DNA of 64,000 nucleotides from Streptosporangium sp040640155 (lineage in GTDB: Bacteria; Actinomycetota; Actinomycetes; Streptosporangiales; Streptosporangiaceae): the NCBI RefSeq assembly GCF_040640155.1, contig NZ_JBFABE010000013.1:89615-153614 (forward strand), in the 5' to 3' direction. A program made the translations under genes and the position numbers. The notes under the pieces are model-generated. The model was not told the DNA's origin, ran no database searches, and worked only from the letters and a program-made list of their open reading frames with translations. Shown one piece after another: positions 24,938-32,794 of this stretch. Every line of letters begins with the position of its first letter. Position 1 is the stretch's first letter.

Positions 24938-25684
24938 ATGAAATGGTGGATCTTCCTGGTCGCGCTCGTCGGCACGGTGGTCGCGGCGTGGTTGCTCGTG
25001 TACGCCGACGTCCCGCTCTCCACGTTCCTGTCCCTGGGGCTCGGCGCGGTCAGCCTGATCTGGCTGATCGTGATCCTCACCCTGCCGTGGAACCTCTACT
25101 TCGGGGCACGCCAGGTGGTGCACGAGATCCACGTGTCCCGGGAGCGCGGCATCGAGGTGCCCGCCGGGCACGAGGCCGAGGCGCGGGAGATCGCCCGGCG
25201 GATGCGCCGGTTCGCCATCGGCGGCCACCTCGTCTCGGCTCTGGTCCTGGCGGTCATCACCTACTTCTCCGGCGCGTCGGTGGGCTACTACTTCGCGGGT
25301 TTCTACCTGCTGAGCACGGGCTTCCGCCCGGCGGGCGCCTACCTGTCGCACCTGCGCGAGCGGGTCGGCACGCTGATGAGCGAGGCCCGGCATCCCCGCG
25401 AGGACGTCGTCTCGCTCGTGGCCAGGGTGGACGGCCTGACCGCCCAGGTGGCCGCGCTGACCGAGACGACCGAGCGGCTCCGGGAGGACGCCGGGTCGCT
25501 CCGTGCCGCCCTGCGCGACGGCGACGAGGCCCTGGACCGCCGGATCACCGGGCTCGCCCGGCGTTTCGAGGACACCGTGGACGGTCTCACCGACAACCAC
25601 GAGGTCATCACCGGCCTCAAGGCGTTCCTCCGCCTCGTCCGCGCCGACGCCCACGGCGACGCCCACGGCTACGGCCACGCCTGA
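24938..25684 (+). CDS. Membrane protein with coiled-coil tail
   Basis: ATG 24938 follows GAGAGGG. The 248-residue product has two N-terminal membrane segments (WWIFLVALVGTVVAAWLLVY and LSLGLGAVSLIWLIVILTL). A short charged loop with HVSRERGIEVPAGHEAEAREIARRM follows, then two more hydrophobic segments (about 102-140). Residues ~150-230 form a cytoplasmic heptad-rich coiled coil (LVARVDGLTAQVAALTETTERL). The C-terminus is a His/Gly/Asp repeat (AHGDAHGYGHA). No family recognised. The layout suggests a membrane scaffold or sensor-like adaptor; function unknown. Confidence 0.75.
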   Translation: MKWWIFLVALVGTVVAAWLLVYADVPLSTFLSLGLGAVSLIWLIVILTLPWNLYFGARQVVHEIHVSRERGIEVPAGHEAEAREIARRMRRFAIGGHLVSALVLAVITYFSGASVGYYFAGFYLLSTGFRPAGAYLSHLRERVGTLMSEARHPREDVVSLVARVDGLTAQVAALTETTERLREDAGSLRAALRDGDEALDRRITGLARRFEDTVDGLTDNHEVITGLKAFLRLVRADAHGDAHGYGHA

Positions 25685-25726
25685 TCGCCGCCCCGACGCC
25701 ACCGGTGACCACCACCCGTCGGACCC

Positions 25727-26752
25727 TCAGCGCACGCTCACCTCCAGCAGGCGTTCCGCGGCGCCGAGGACGTCCCGGACGCCGACCTCCAGCAGGCCCG
25801 GGTCGGGCCGGTAGGCGTACGGGTCGCCCTGGCTCCCGGCCCAGAGCACGGCGTGCGGTCCCGTCTCCGGGGGTCCCCACAGCGCGGGCGTGACCGGGCC
25901 GAAGATCACCACCGACGGGGTGGCGAACGCGGTCGCCAGGTGGGCCACACCGGTGTCCCCGCAGATCACCAGGCCCGCCCCGGCCACCAGGGCGGCCAGT
26001 TCCACGGGCCCGGTGCGCCCGGCGAGCACGCACGCGGACGGCAGCCGCGCGAGCAGCGCCACCCGCTCGGCGAGATCGCGCTCCCTGGCGCTGCCGGTGA
26101 CCACCACGTCGTGCCCGTCCTCCAGCAGCGCCGCGGCCACCAGGGCGAACCGTTCCGGCGGCCAGCGCCTGGCCGGGTAGGCGGCACCGGGGTGCACGAC
26201 GACCGGCCGGGGCGCCCCCTCGGCGCGGACGGGACGCTCCAGCGCCAGGTCCGCCGGATCCGCAGGGATGCCGTACCAGCCGAGGAGGTCGCACCAGCGT
26301 CGTACCTCGTGCACGCCGTCCCGCCAGGGCGGCCCGGGCACGGCGGGGAAGGCGGGATGCGCGTGGGTCAGCAGCCGGGCCGGGCCGGTGCGGTGCAGCG
26401 CGGCGACCCCGTGCGGGCCGCCGCCGTACAGGTTGACGGCGACGTCCACGCCCCGGCCGAGCGGCGGGACATGGCCCGGACCGGCGACGTCGCACACCTC
26501 GTCCACGCAGCCGATCAGCGGCACCAGCGGCGCGAGGGCGGAGGGCACGGCCAGCACGATCCGATGCCCGGGGTGGGCGCGCCGCAGGGCGCGCAGCGCG
26601 GGTACCGCGGTCAGCAGGGCCCCCAGGCCCAGCCCGCGCAGCACCACCATGACGGGCCGGTCCCTGAGGGCCGGCGCGGCCGCGTCCCGGTGCCGTGTCC
26701 CGGCATCGGCCGGGAGGGGGTCCGCCTGTTCCGGCGCGGGGCCGGCGCTCAT
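25727..26752 (-). CDS. Glycosyltransferase family 9 protein (heptosyltransferase-like) 1
   Basis: 341 residues with the GT9/GT-B layout. An N-terminal Rossmann-like half begins VMVVLRGLGLGALLTAVPALRAL. A C-terminal nucleotide-sugar half has VVVHPGAAYPARRWPPERF and the conserved GDTGVAHLATAFATPSVVIFGP. LPS heptosyltransferases belong here, but Gram-positive actinomycetes use GT9 enzymes for other glycans, so the acceptor is unknown. A second GT9 gene lies upstream on the same strand, 65 bases away. The space and starts are disturbed by small duplications. Confidence 0.88.
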   Translation of the reverse strand: MSAGPAPEQADPLPADAGTRHRDAAAPALRDRPVMVVLRGLGLGALLTAVPALRALRRAHPGHRIVLAVPSALAPLVPLIGCVDEVCDVAGPGHVPPLGRGVDVAVNLYGGGPHGVAALHRTGPARLLTHAHPAFPAVPGPPWRDGVHEVRRWCDLLGWYGIPADPADLALERPVRAEGAPRPVVVHPGAAYPARRWPPERFALVAAALLEDGHDVVVTGSARERDLAERVALLARLPSACVLAGRTGPVELAALVAGAGLVICGDTGVAHLATAFATPSVVIFGPVTPALWGPPETGPHAVLWAGSQGDPYAYRPDPGLLEVGVRDVLGAAERLLEVSVR

Positions 26753-26846
26753 GTCCGGGCCCTCATGTCCGGGCCCTCATGTCACGGTCTTCATCGTCGG
26801 GATCTCCTTCGTGAACGTCACGTCACGGTCTCCTTCGCGAACGTCA
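26749..26846. repeat. Short duplications between the two GT9 genes
   Basis: TCATGTCCGGGCCC is repeated exactly at 26749-26762 and 26763-26776, followed by a third partial copy. GTCACGGTCT is at 26781-26790 and 26822-26831. TCTCCTTCG(T/C)GAACGTCA is at 26803-26820 and 26829-26846. The latter duplicates the coding end of the upstream GT9 gene, leaving a ghost of its C-terminus after the stop. Confidence 0.85.
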
Positions 26847-28152
26847 GGCGGCCGACCGCCTCGACGACCTGCGTGCTCGCCACCGAGGACAGGCACGGAT
26901 GCCCGGGGACCGGGCAGGCGGTGGCGCGGGTCCCCCGGCAGGGCGCCCGCTGGTCCCCGAGGACCACCACCGGGACGCCGTACGGCGCCCAGCGCCCCGC
27001 CGGAGCCACGGGGGCGAACAGGCTGACGACCGGCGTGCCGACCGCCGCCGCGAGGTGGGCCGGGCCGCTGTCGGCGGCGACCACCGCGCACGCCCCGGCG
27101 AGCACCGCGGCGAGCTCGGCGAAGGTCGTACGGCCCCCCAGGTCGGTCACGGACCTCCCCGCGGTCCCGGCCGGCCATCCGCCGGCCGATCCCGGGGGGT
27201 CGGCGCCGGTCGCGCGGCCCGGCGCCGCGGACTCACCGCCGATCCGGCCGTCGATCCAGCCCTCCACCCCTCCCCCGGCGTGGCGGCCGGCCCAGCCGCC
27301 GGTACGGGCGGTCCCGCCCCACCCCCGGCCACGGTCACCCGCGTCCGGGGGCCCGCCCCCCATCCAGCCGCCCGCGAAGACCGGGCCGGGCGACAGCCCG
27401 TGCCGGCCGGCGCCGGAGGCGATCCTCGCGGTGAGCACGCGTTCGTCGGCGCCGCCGGTCACCACCACCCTCCGTCCCGAGCGCGCGAGGTCCTGGACGG
27501 TGCGCGCCCAGCTCTCCAGCGGCCACGCCCTGGCGGGGCAGGAGACACCCGGATGGACGACCACGTAACCCGGTGGCCCGGTGAGGTGACCGGTCTCCGG
27601 TAGCGGGCGCCGCACGGCCAGGCGCCCGCCGTCCCCCGGCGGGAGGTCGAACCCCGCCGACCGCGCCAGGCCGAGCATGCGTTCGGCCTCGGGCTGGTCC
27701 GCGCCCTCGTCGGCGACGTGCCGTACGTCGAGCAGCGAGCCCGCCCGGTCGTCGGAGGCGGCGACGATCCTGAACGCGCCCGCCAGCCTGAACAGCAGGG
27801 CCAGCGGCAGCGGGGACTCGTGGGCCGAGGTGAGGATCAGCGCCTGGTCGGGCGCCACCTCCCGGATGATCCGCAGCAGCCTCAGCACGTGCGGCCCGGT
27901 CACGGGAGGCACGACCGCGGACGGCGCGCCCACGGACGACGCGGTCGGAGGCGACGTGACGGGCTCGATCCACGGGGCGCGCCACTCCACCGTCCGCGAG
28001 ACGCCGGGCAGCAGCTCGCCCGCGTCCCGGCCGTAGGGCCCGGTCAGCAGCACGACCTCGTCCGCGCCCGCCGCCACCGCCCGGATCGCGGGTCCCGCCA
28101 GGAGGACCTCCCCGGCGTTGTCCAGGCGGGCGACGAGAACGGTGCCGCTCAC
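26818..28152 (-). CDS. Glycosyltransferase family 9 protein 2, with Gly-rich insertion
   Basis: 444 residues, about 100 more than its neighbour. The N-terminal half is canonical (MSGTVLVARLDNAGEVLLAGPAIRAV). The second half has VVVHPGVSCPARAWPLESW, then VVVTGGADERVL. At about residues 261-333 a low-complexity Gly/Ala/Trp-rich insert interrupts the fold (GGWMGGGPPDAGDRGRGWGG is its start). The canonical sequence resumes with TDLGGRTTFAELAAVLAGA and VAADSGPAHLAAAVGTPVVSLF. The insert falls in a surface loop between strands, so the enzyme may still fold. This first gene of the pair probably uses the AT-rich upstream region as promoter. Confidence 0.85.
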   Translation of the reverse strand: MSGTVLVARLDNAGEVLLAGPAIRAVAAGADEVVLLTGPYGRDAGELLPGVSRTVEWRAPWIEPVTSPPTASSVGAPSAVVPPVTGPHVLRLLRIIREVAPDQALILTSAHESPLPLALLFRLAGAFRIVAASDDRAGSLLDVRHVADEGADQPEAERMLGLARSAGFDLPPGDGGRLAVRRPLPETGHLTGPPGYVVVHPGVSCPARAWPLESWARTVQDLARSGRRVVVTGGADERVLTARIASGAGRHGLSPGPVFAGGWMGGGPPDAGDRGRGWGGTARTGGWAGRHAGGGVEGWIDGRIGGESAAPGRATGADPPGSAGGWPAGTAGRSVTDLGGRTTFAELAAVLAGACAVVAADSGPAHLAAAVGTPVVSLFAPVAPAGRWAPYGVPVVVLGDQRAPCRGTRATACPVPGHPCLSSVASTQVVEAVGRLTFAKETVT

Positions 28153-28436
28153 CGCGGTCCCGTCTTCGCGTCGCCCGCGGAGGCGGCCCGCGGAACGTGG
28201 AAGATCGCCTCTACACCGGGAAATCTCATGGCGCAGGCCTCTCGCTCGATACCTACTGACTACCGAGAGCTGCGTTCCTCAAACCGAAAAATCGCATATA
28301 GAGGCAGTTAAGGACATTAAGCGCCCGCTTTTATCACTATAAGTAACAATTCTGGCGGTTGTCCGTGCTTCGGCCGGGTACGCGTCCCACCGGGGCGGGG
28401 CGGACCCCACGGGATCGAGCGGCTCCCCGGGGCCGC
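28153..28436 (-). promoter_or_regulatory. AT-rich upstream region of the GT9 pair
   Basis: This 284-base gap contains an unusually AT-rich stretch (about 28240-28360), including AAACCGAAAAATCGCATATA and TTATCACTATAAG, in a window that is otherwise very GC-rich. On the reverse strand it lies 80-210 bases before the first GT9 gene, so it should contain its promoter. I see no gene in it. Confidence 0.5.
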
Positions 28437-28880
28437 TCAGCCGGTGACGAGATGGGCGTTGGGCTCGCGGGCGCGCTCCGCCAGGTCGGGGATCTCCAGC
28501 ACCGCCACCCCCGCCGCTGCGAGCTCCTCGGCCCCGTGGCAGTCGACGAAGAGCAGGGGCTCGCGCCATGCCATCACCACCCGGCCCGCTCCGCTCTCCA
28601 GGATCAGGCGGGTACAGGTCTTCGGACGGGACCTGCGCGCACTGCACGGCTCCAGGCTGCTGTAGACCGTGGCGCCGGCCAGCCGGGGATCACCGGGGGC
28701 GATCTTCGCGAGCGCCGCCTCCTCGGCGTGCACGTGCGGGTCGGTCTCCCGGGAGTGTCCCCGGGCGAGCTCCCGCCCGTCGGCGGAGACCACCACGGCC
28801 CCCACCGAGAAGGCCGTCTCCGAGGGCGGGCACGACCTCGCCAGGTCGCACGCCAGCTCCAGCCAGTCGCGGTCGTTCAC
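28437..28880 (-). CDS. RibD-like cytidine/deoxycytidylate deaminase-family protein
   Basis: I take GTG 28880, preceded by GGAGGTGGCCC. The 147-residue product has the zinc deaminase motifs HVHAEEAAL (His-Ala-Glu) and PCSARRSRPKTC (Pro-Cys...Cys), spaced as in RibD N-terminal domains and free-standing deaminases. A reductase of the RibD C-terminal type is encoded 94 bases upstream on the same strand. The pair equals a split RibD. It may carry out pyrimidine deamination and reduction in riboflavin-type or a specialised pathway, but no other rib gene is nearby. Confidence 0.88.
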   Translation of the reverse strand: MNDRDWLELACDLARSCPPSETAFSVGAVVVSADGRELARGHSRETDPHVHAEEAALAKIAPGDPRLAGATVYSSLEPCSARRSRPKTCTRLILESGAGRVVMAWREPLLFVDCHGAEELAAAGVAVLEIPDLAERAREPNAHLVTG

Positions 28881-28974
28881 GGGCCACCTCCGGTACGGGA
28901 ACCCCGGCACCTCCGGCGGGGAGGGCCGGCCTCGGCCCGGGAGGGGATCCGACCCTCTCCCGGGCGCGCGGTGA

Positions 28975-29745
28975 TCAGGTCAGCAGGTAACGCAGCAGGG
29001 TGACGTCCTCCATCGCGCGTACCTCCGCCAGCCGCATCCGGCGGCGGTCGTCGCGGGGGAAGTCCCCGTCCCCGACGAAACGCGGGGCGGCGGGGTCGCC
29101 GACGAAGAACGGGGCGACGACGAGGTGGAGCTCGTCGACGAGGTCCTCCCGGAGGAAACGGGTGTGGACCGACGTGCCGCCCTCGACCATCAGGCGGCGC
29201 ACCCCCCGCCCGCGCAGGTCGGCGAGGACCCCGCCGAGCCCGATCACCCCCGCGCCGTCCGCGCCGTCCGCGCCCTCCGCGCCGGTCGCGCCGGTCGCGC
29301 CCTCCGCGCCCCGCGTGCCGACCACGCCGCCCGTACCGGCCGCGCCACCGGCGTCGACCACCTCGGCCGCGTCGCCGAGACGGGCGACGAGCCCCGCCAC
29401 GGCCGGGGAGGCGGCGTACACGATCCTGCGCGTGTCACCGGCCGTGAAGAACGCGGCGGCCGGGTCGAGGTCGCCGGTGGCGGTCAGCGTCACCTTGGCC
29501 GGCGACGGCGGCAGGCCTCGCGCGGCCCGCTCCCGCATGCGCCGGGGCGACCGGACCAGGAGCCTGGGGTCGTCGTCGCGTACGGTGCCCGCCCCGACCA
29601 GGATCGCGTCACAGGTCGCGCGGACCGCGTCGACCCGGTCGAAGTCCTCGTCGTTGGAGAGCAGCAGCCGTCGTGGCGAGCCGTCGTCGATGTAGCCGTC
29701 GACGGACATCGCGCAGCTCAGCAGCACGTACGGACGCTCTCCCAC
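28975..29745 (-). CDS. RibD C-terminal/dihydrofolate-reductase-like reductase
   Basis: I start at GTG 29745, which follows GGGGGAGGAAC; upstream codons are not conserved. The 256-residue product opens with RPYVLLSCAMSVDGYIDD, typical of the RibD reductase domain. It contains DAILVGAGTVRDDDPRLLVR and the late MVEGGTSVHTRFLREDLVDELHLVVAPFFVG. Residues ~140-165 are a Gly-Ala repeat insert (GTRGAEGATGATGAEGADG), in the loop before the nucleotide-binding GLGGVLADLRGRGVRRL. NADPH-dependent reduction of an aminopyrimidine is the expected reaction. It should act with the deaminase gene that follows. Confidence 0.9.
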   Translation of the reverse strand: MGERPYVLLSCAMSVDGYIDDGSPRRLLLSNDEDFDRVDAVRATCDAILVGAGTVRDDDPRLLVRSPRRMRERAARGLPPSPAKVTLTATGDLDPAAAFFTAGDTRRIVYAASPAVAGLVARLGDAAEVVDAGGAAGTGGVVGTRGAEGATGATGAEGADGADGAGVIGLGGVLADLRGRGVRRLMVEGGTSVHTRFLREDLVDELHLVVAPFFVGDPAAPRFVGDGDFPRDDRRRMRLAEVRAMEDVTLLRYLLT

Positions 29746-29922
29746 GTTCCTCCCCCGGTGTCGTGGCACCGGTTCCCCCGCGCCGGGCACCGGCCGATGG
29801 TAACAACCCCGCACCCGGCCCGCCCGCGGCGCCCGCCCGCCCCGCCCCGCCGTCCGGGAACTCCACCGCCGCCGGACTCGTCGTACAGGGTGCGACATCC
29901 CCGGCACCGAGAGGCATCACCC

Positions 29923-30591
29923 GTGCGAAGCTCGTTCTTCGGAAACCTCGATCAGGGTCATCTGCCCGGCCACTTCACGCTGCAGAACGCCAAGATGCTG
30001 CGGGTGCACCTGAACGGGGAGGTGATGGCCCGGCAGGGGTCGATGGTCGCCTTCCAGGGGCAGATGGACTTCGACTACGAGGGCGCCGGGGGGGTGGGCC
30101 GGTTCCTGAAGAAGATGGTCACCGGCGAGGGCGCGCCGCTGATGCGCGTCCGCGGCCAAGGGGTGATCTTCATCGCCTCCAACGCCGACGACGTGCACCT
30201 GTTCTACCTGGAGAACGAGGCGCTCACCGTCAACGGCACCAACCTGCTCGCCTTCGACCCGCAGCTCACCTGGGACATCCAGCGCGTGCAGGGCGCGGGT
30301 GTCGCCACCGGCGGCCTGTTCAACACCACGATCACCGGGACCGGCTGGGTGGCCGTCACCGCGCACGGCGCCCCGGTGCTGCTCGACACCGCCCAGGCGC
30401 CGACCTTCGCCGACAGCCAGTCCGCGGTCTGCTGGAGCGCCGGTCTCCAGGTGGGCGTCAACCGCACCGTGAAGGTGGCGGCGCTCATCGGGCGCGGAAG
30501 CGGCGAGGCCGCGCAGCTCGCGTTCCGCGGGGAGGGCTTCGTGCTCGTCCAGGCGAGCGAGGGGCCGATCGTCCCGCACGCCTCGGGCTGA
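29923..30591 (+). CDS. AIM24-family protein
   Basis: I start at GTG 29923 after GAGAGG. The 222-residue product fits the AIM24/TRAP-like beta-helical family, seen in MLRVHLNGEVMARQGSMVAFQGQMDF, the glycine-rich GLFNTTITGTGWVAVTAHG and LQVGVNRTVK. Named after a yeast mitochondrial protein, the bacterial members have no proven role. There is no signal or membrane segment. It is convergent with the DUF89-like gene. The C-terminal part is the expected length for the family. Confidence 0.85.
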   Translation: MRSSFFGNLDQGHLPGHFTLQNAKMLRVHLNGEVMARQGSMVAFQGQMDFDYEGAGGVGRFLKKMVTGEGAPLMRVRGQGVIFIASNADDVHLFYLENEALTVNGTNLLAFDPQLTWDIQRVQGAGVATGGLFNTTITGTGWVAVTAHGAPVLLDTAQAPTFADSQSAVCWSAGLQVGVNRTVKVAALIGRGSGEAAQLAFRGEGFVLVQASEGPIVPHASG

Positions 30592-30698
30592 GCCCGCCCA
30601 CGGGGGCCTCACACCGCCCCCTCCCGCGATCGCCGGGCCGAGCCTCCGGGGCCCCGGCCCGAGGCCGCCCACGGTCGACCCGAACCCTCCTGAGCCAA

Positions 30699-30728
30699 GC
30701 CGAGCCCAGCCGAGCCCTGCCGAGCCCT
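30699..30728. repeat. Decamer array GCCGAGCCCW between convergent genes
   Basis: Three tandem units: GCCGAGCCCA (30699-30708), GCCGAGCCCT (30709-30718) and GCCGAGCCCT (30719-30728), with a decayed unit before them. It ends 11 bases from the stop of the DUF89-like gene. No coding role. Confidence 0.9.
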
Positions 30729-30739
30729 GCGCCCGGCGG

Positions 30740-32068
30740 TCAGGCCCTGGCCTGGATCAGCGCGTGGGTGCCGGTGGTCAGCCAGGGGCGCCCCGCGCGC
30801 TCCAGCGCCTCGACGGTCTCGGCGGTCAGGCCGACCGCGACCTCGGACTTCAGGGTGCGCAGCGCCGCGACCGGGCCGGGGAAGTACGCGGTGGCCTCGG
30901 CGAAGGGGGTGGTGTGCGGCCAGGCCCGGTCCCCGACGAGGCGGCGGTAGTTCAGGTCACCCTTCATGATCGTCAACGAGGCGGACGCGAAGTCGTCGCG
31001 CATGCCGACCGGCATCTCGCGGTAGGGCAGCGGCGAGCAGGAGAAGGCGTGCGCCCGCAGCACCAGCCGGTCCGACCCGATCGCCGTCCGCAGCCTCTCC
31101 GCGACCCGTCCCGCCTCGCCGCCCGCGGCCGACATCCGCCGCAGGCAGGCCAGCACGTCGGTCACGGTGGCGTCGGACACGTAGTACGGCAGGGGCTTGA
31201 CGTGCAGGATCACCTGGCCCGTCCCGCGCGCGTGCAGCAGGTGGTCGATCAGGACGAGGTCGGGCAGCAGCTCGCTCCCGGCGTTGTCGGCGACCAGGCA
31301 GACCCGCGCGGCGGCGGTCAGCGACCACAGCAGCGCGCTGTCGTCGGCCACCAGCCCGGACTCGCGGTCGGCGAGATCGGGCCCCGCCGAGATCCGGAAC
31401 ACCAGGTCGGCCCGGTTGCCCCACAGCGCCCTGAGGATCAGCGCCTGGGCCCGCTCACCGGCGGGCCCCCCGCCCGGCGCGTCGAGAGCGCGGAGCTCGC
31501 GGAGCTCGCGGAGCTCGCGGAGCTCGTCGTCGACCGCCTCCCCCATCAGCTCGGCGTGCTTGAAGGGCTCGAACGGGTCGACGCCGCGCCAGGGCCCCGG
31601 CTCGAAGTAGCCGACCGCCGACAGCAGCCTGCGGTAGAAGTAGCTCTCGGCCCACAGGAACGGCACCTCGTCCCAGCGCCGCCCCAGGTGGCCGCGGTCC
31701 CAGCTCTCCCAGAGGTCGCGGTCGTGCGCGGAGGCCTCCAGCGGCCGCATGACCCCCTCGATCTCCTCCCGGAGCGCGTCGAGCGCCCGGTTCACCCGGC
31801 TGTCGTACGGCGTGGCGTCGCGGACCCTCTCGATGAGGGAGGGGTGGCGTTCGTGCAGCACCCGCCAGGGAAAGGAGCCGGGAACGTCGCTCAGCAACTC
31901 CGGCGGATCGCAAGGCCCGGAGACTCCGGAGGAACCCGATGACCCCGGAAGTCCCGGAGAACCCGAGGGACCCGAGGGACCCGAGGGACCCGGAAGCCCC
32001 GGAGACCCCGGCGGCGCCGAGACCTCCGAGGGCGTCGCGGGCCGTTCCCGGGCATCACCGTCTGCCAT
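30740..32068 (-). CDS. DUF89/ARMT1-like damage-control phosphatase-family protein
   Basis: 442 residues from ATG 32068 with AAGGGAGACGG upstream. Residues ~75-430 resemble the DUF89 fold of metal-dependent damage-control phosphatases. Key motifs are CLVADNAGSELLPDLVLIDHLL (metal-binding Asp and Asn) and MKGDLNYRRLVGDRAWP near residue 378. Such enzymes remove phosphate from damaged sugar phosphates or related metabolites. Residues ~18-50 form a Gly-X-Y repeat (GSPGLPGPSGPSGPSG is part of it). An LRE tripeptide repeat (LRELRELRELRAL) occurs near residue 185, coded by a 9-base array at about 31495-31530. Both look like repeat expansions rather than functional domains. Confidence 0.85.
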   Translation of the reverse strand: MADGDARERPATPSEVSAPPGSPGLPGPSGPSGPSGSPGLPGSSGSSGVSGPCDPPELLSDVPGSFPWRVLHERHPSLIERVRDATPYDSRVNRALDALREEIEGVMRPLEASAHDRDLWESWDRGHLGRRWDEVPFLWAESYFYRRLLSAVGYFEPGPWRGVDPFEPFKHAELMGEAVDDELRELRELRELRALDAPGGGPAGERAQALILRALWGNRADLVFRISAGPDLADRESGLVADDSALLWSLTAAARVCLVADNAGSELLPDLVLIDHLLHARGTGQVILHVKPLPYYVSDATVTDVLACLRRMSAAGGEAGRVAERLRTAIGSDRLVLRAHAFSCSPLPYREMPVGMRDDFASASLTIMKGDLNYRRLVGDRAWPHTTPFAEATAYFPGPVAALRTLKSEVAVGLTAETVEALERAGRPWLTTGTHALIQARA

Positions 32069-32164
32069 TTCCGTCTCCCTTTTGACGCATGACGACTCTT
32101 GCTATGAAATATGTTTGGCTACAGCGAACAGGCGGCCACGCCGCTCGACGGAGGGGAGCCGCAG

Positions 32165-32794
32165 GTGGGCACATCGGAGCGCCGTGGCGGTGCGGAACCG
32201 GACCGCCACGACGCCGTCGGAGCCCGGATGCGGCAGTTCCGCAAGGAGCGCGGTCTGACACTACGCGGTCTGGCCACCCACTCCGGGCTCTCGATCGGGT
32301 TTCTCTCGCAGGTCGAGAGGGGCATCTCCTCCATCGGCCTGACCGCGCTCAACAGCGTGGCCACCGCGCTCGACCGGAGCGTGGCCGAGTTCTTCAACGA
32401 CGCGCCGGCCGAGGAGAGGGAGGAGGAGACGCGGGCACCGGTCTCCTCGCTGCCGAGCCACTTCACCCTCACCCGGTCCAGCACGGCCGCCACCGAGTAC
32501 ATCTCGGGCCAGCAGACCTACCGCATGCTCTCGGCCAGGGGCCCGAACCTGGTGCTCGAACCGCTGCTGGTGCACATCGCGCCCGGCGGCAGGCGGGAGA
32601 ACTCCTACGGCCACGCCGGCGAGGAGTTCGCCTTCGTGCTGGAGGGCGAGCTGCTGTACGAGGTCGACGGCGTCGAGCACAGGCTCCACCCGGGCGACAG
32701 CGTCCACCTCAGGTCGACCGTCCCGCACAGCATGTTCAACGACACCGACCGGGTCACCACGGTCGTGTCCGTGGTCACGCCCCGCCTCTTCTGA
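32165..32794 (+). CDS. XRE-family regulator with C-terminal cupin
   Basis: I choose GTG 32165, preceded at good distance by GGAGGGGAG; the ATG at 32111 lies in a promoter-like AT-rich patch. The 209-residue product has a Cro/C1-type helix-turn-helix at ~20-75 (RMRQFRKERGLTLRGLATHSGLSIGFLSQVERG). A cupin sensor domain follows at ~125-205 (NSYGHAGEEFAFVLEGELLYEV, then HPGDSVHLRSTVPHSMFN). This architecture is common for regulators of amino acid or polyamine catabolism. It converges on the kynurenine monooxygenase gene, with 20 bases of 3' overlap, and may regulate that operon or the DUF89 gene that diverges from it. Confidence 0.88.
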   Translation: MGTSERRGGAEPDRHDAVGARMRQFRKERGLTLRGLATHSGLSIGFLSQVERGISSIGLTALNSVATALDRSVAEFFNDAPAEEREEETRAPVSSLPSHFTLTRSSTAATEYISGQQTYRMLSARGPNLVLEPLLVHIAPGGRRENSYGHAGEEFAFVLEGELLYEVDGVEHRLHPGDSVHLRSTVPHSMFNDTDRVTTVVSVVTPRLF

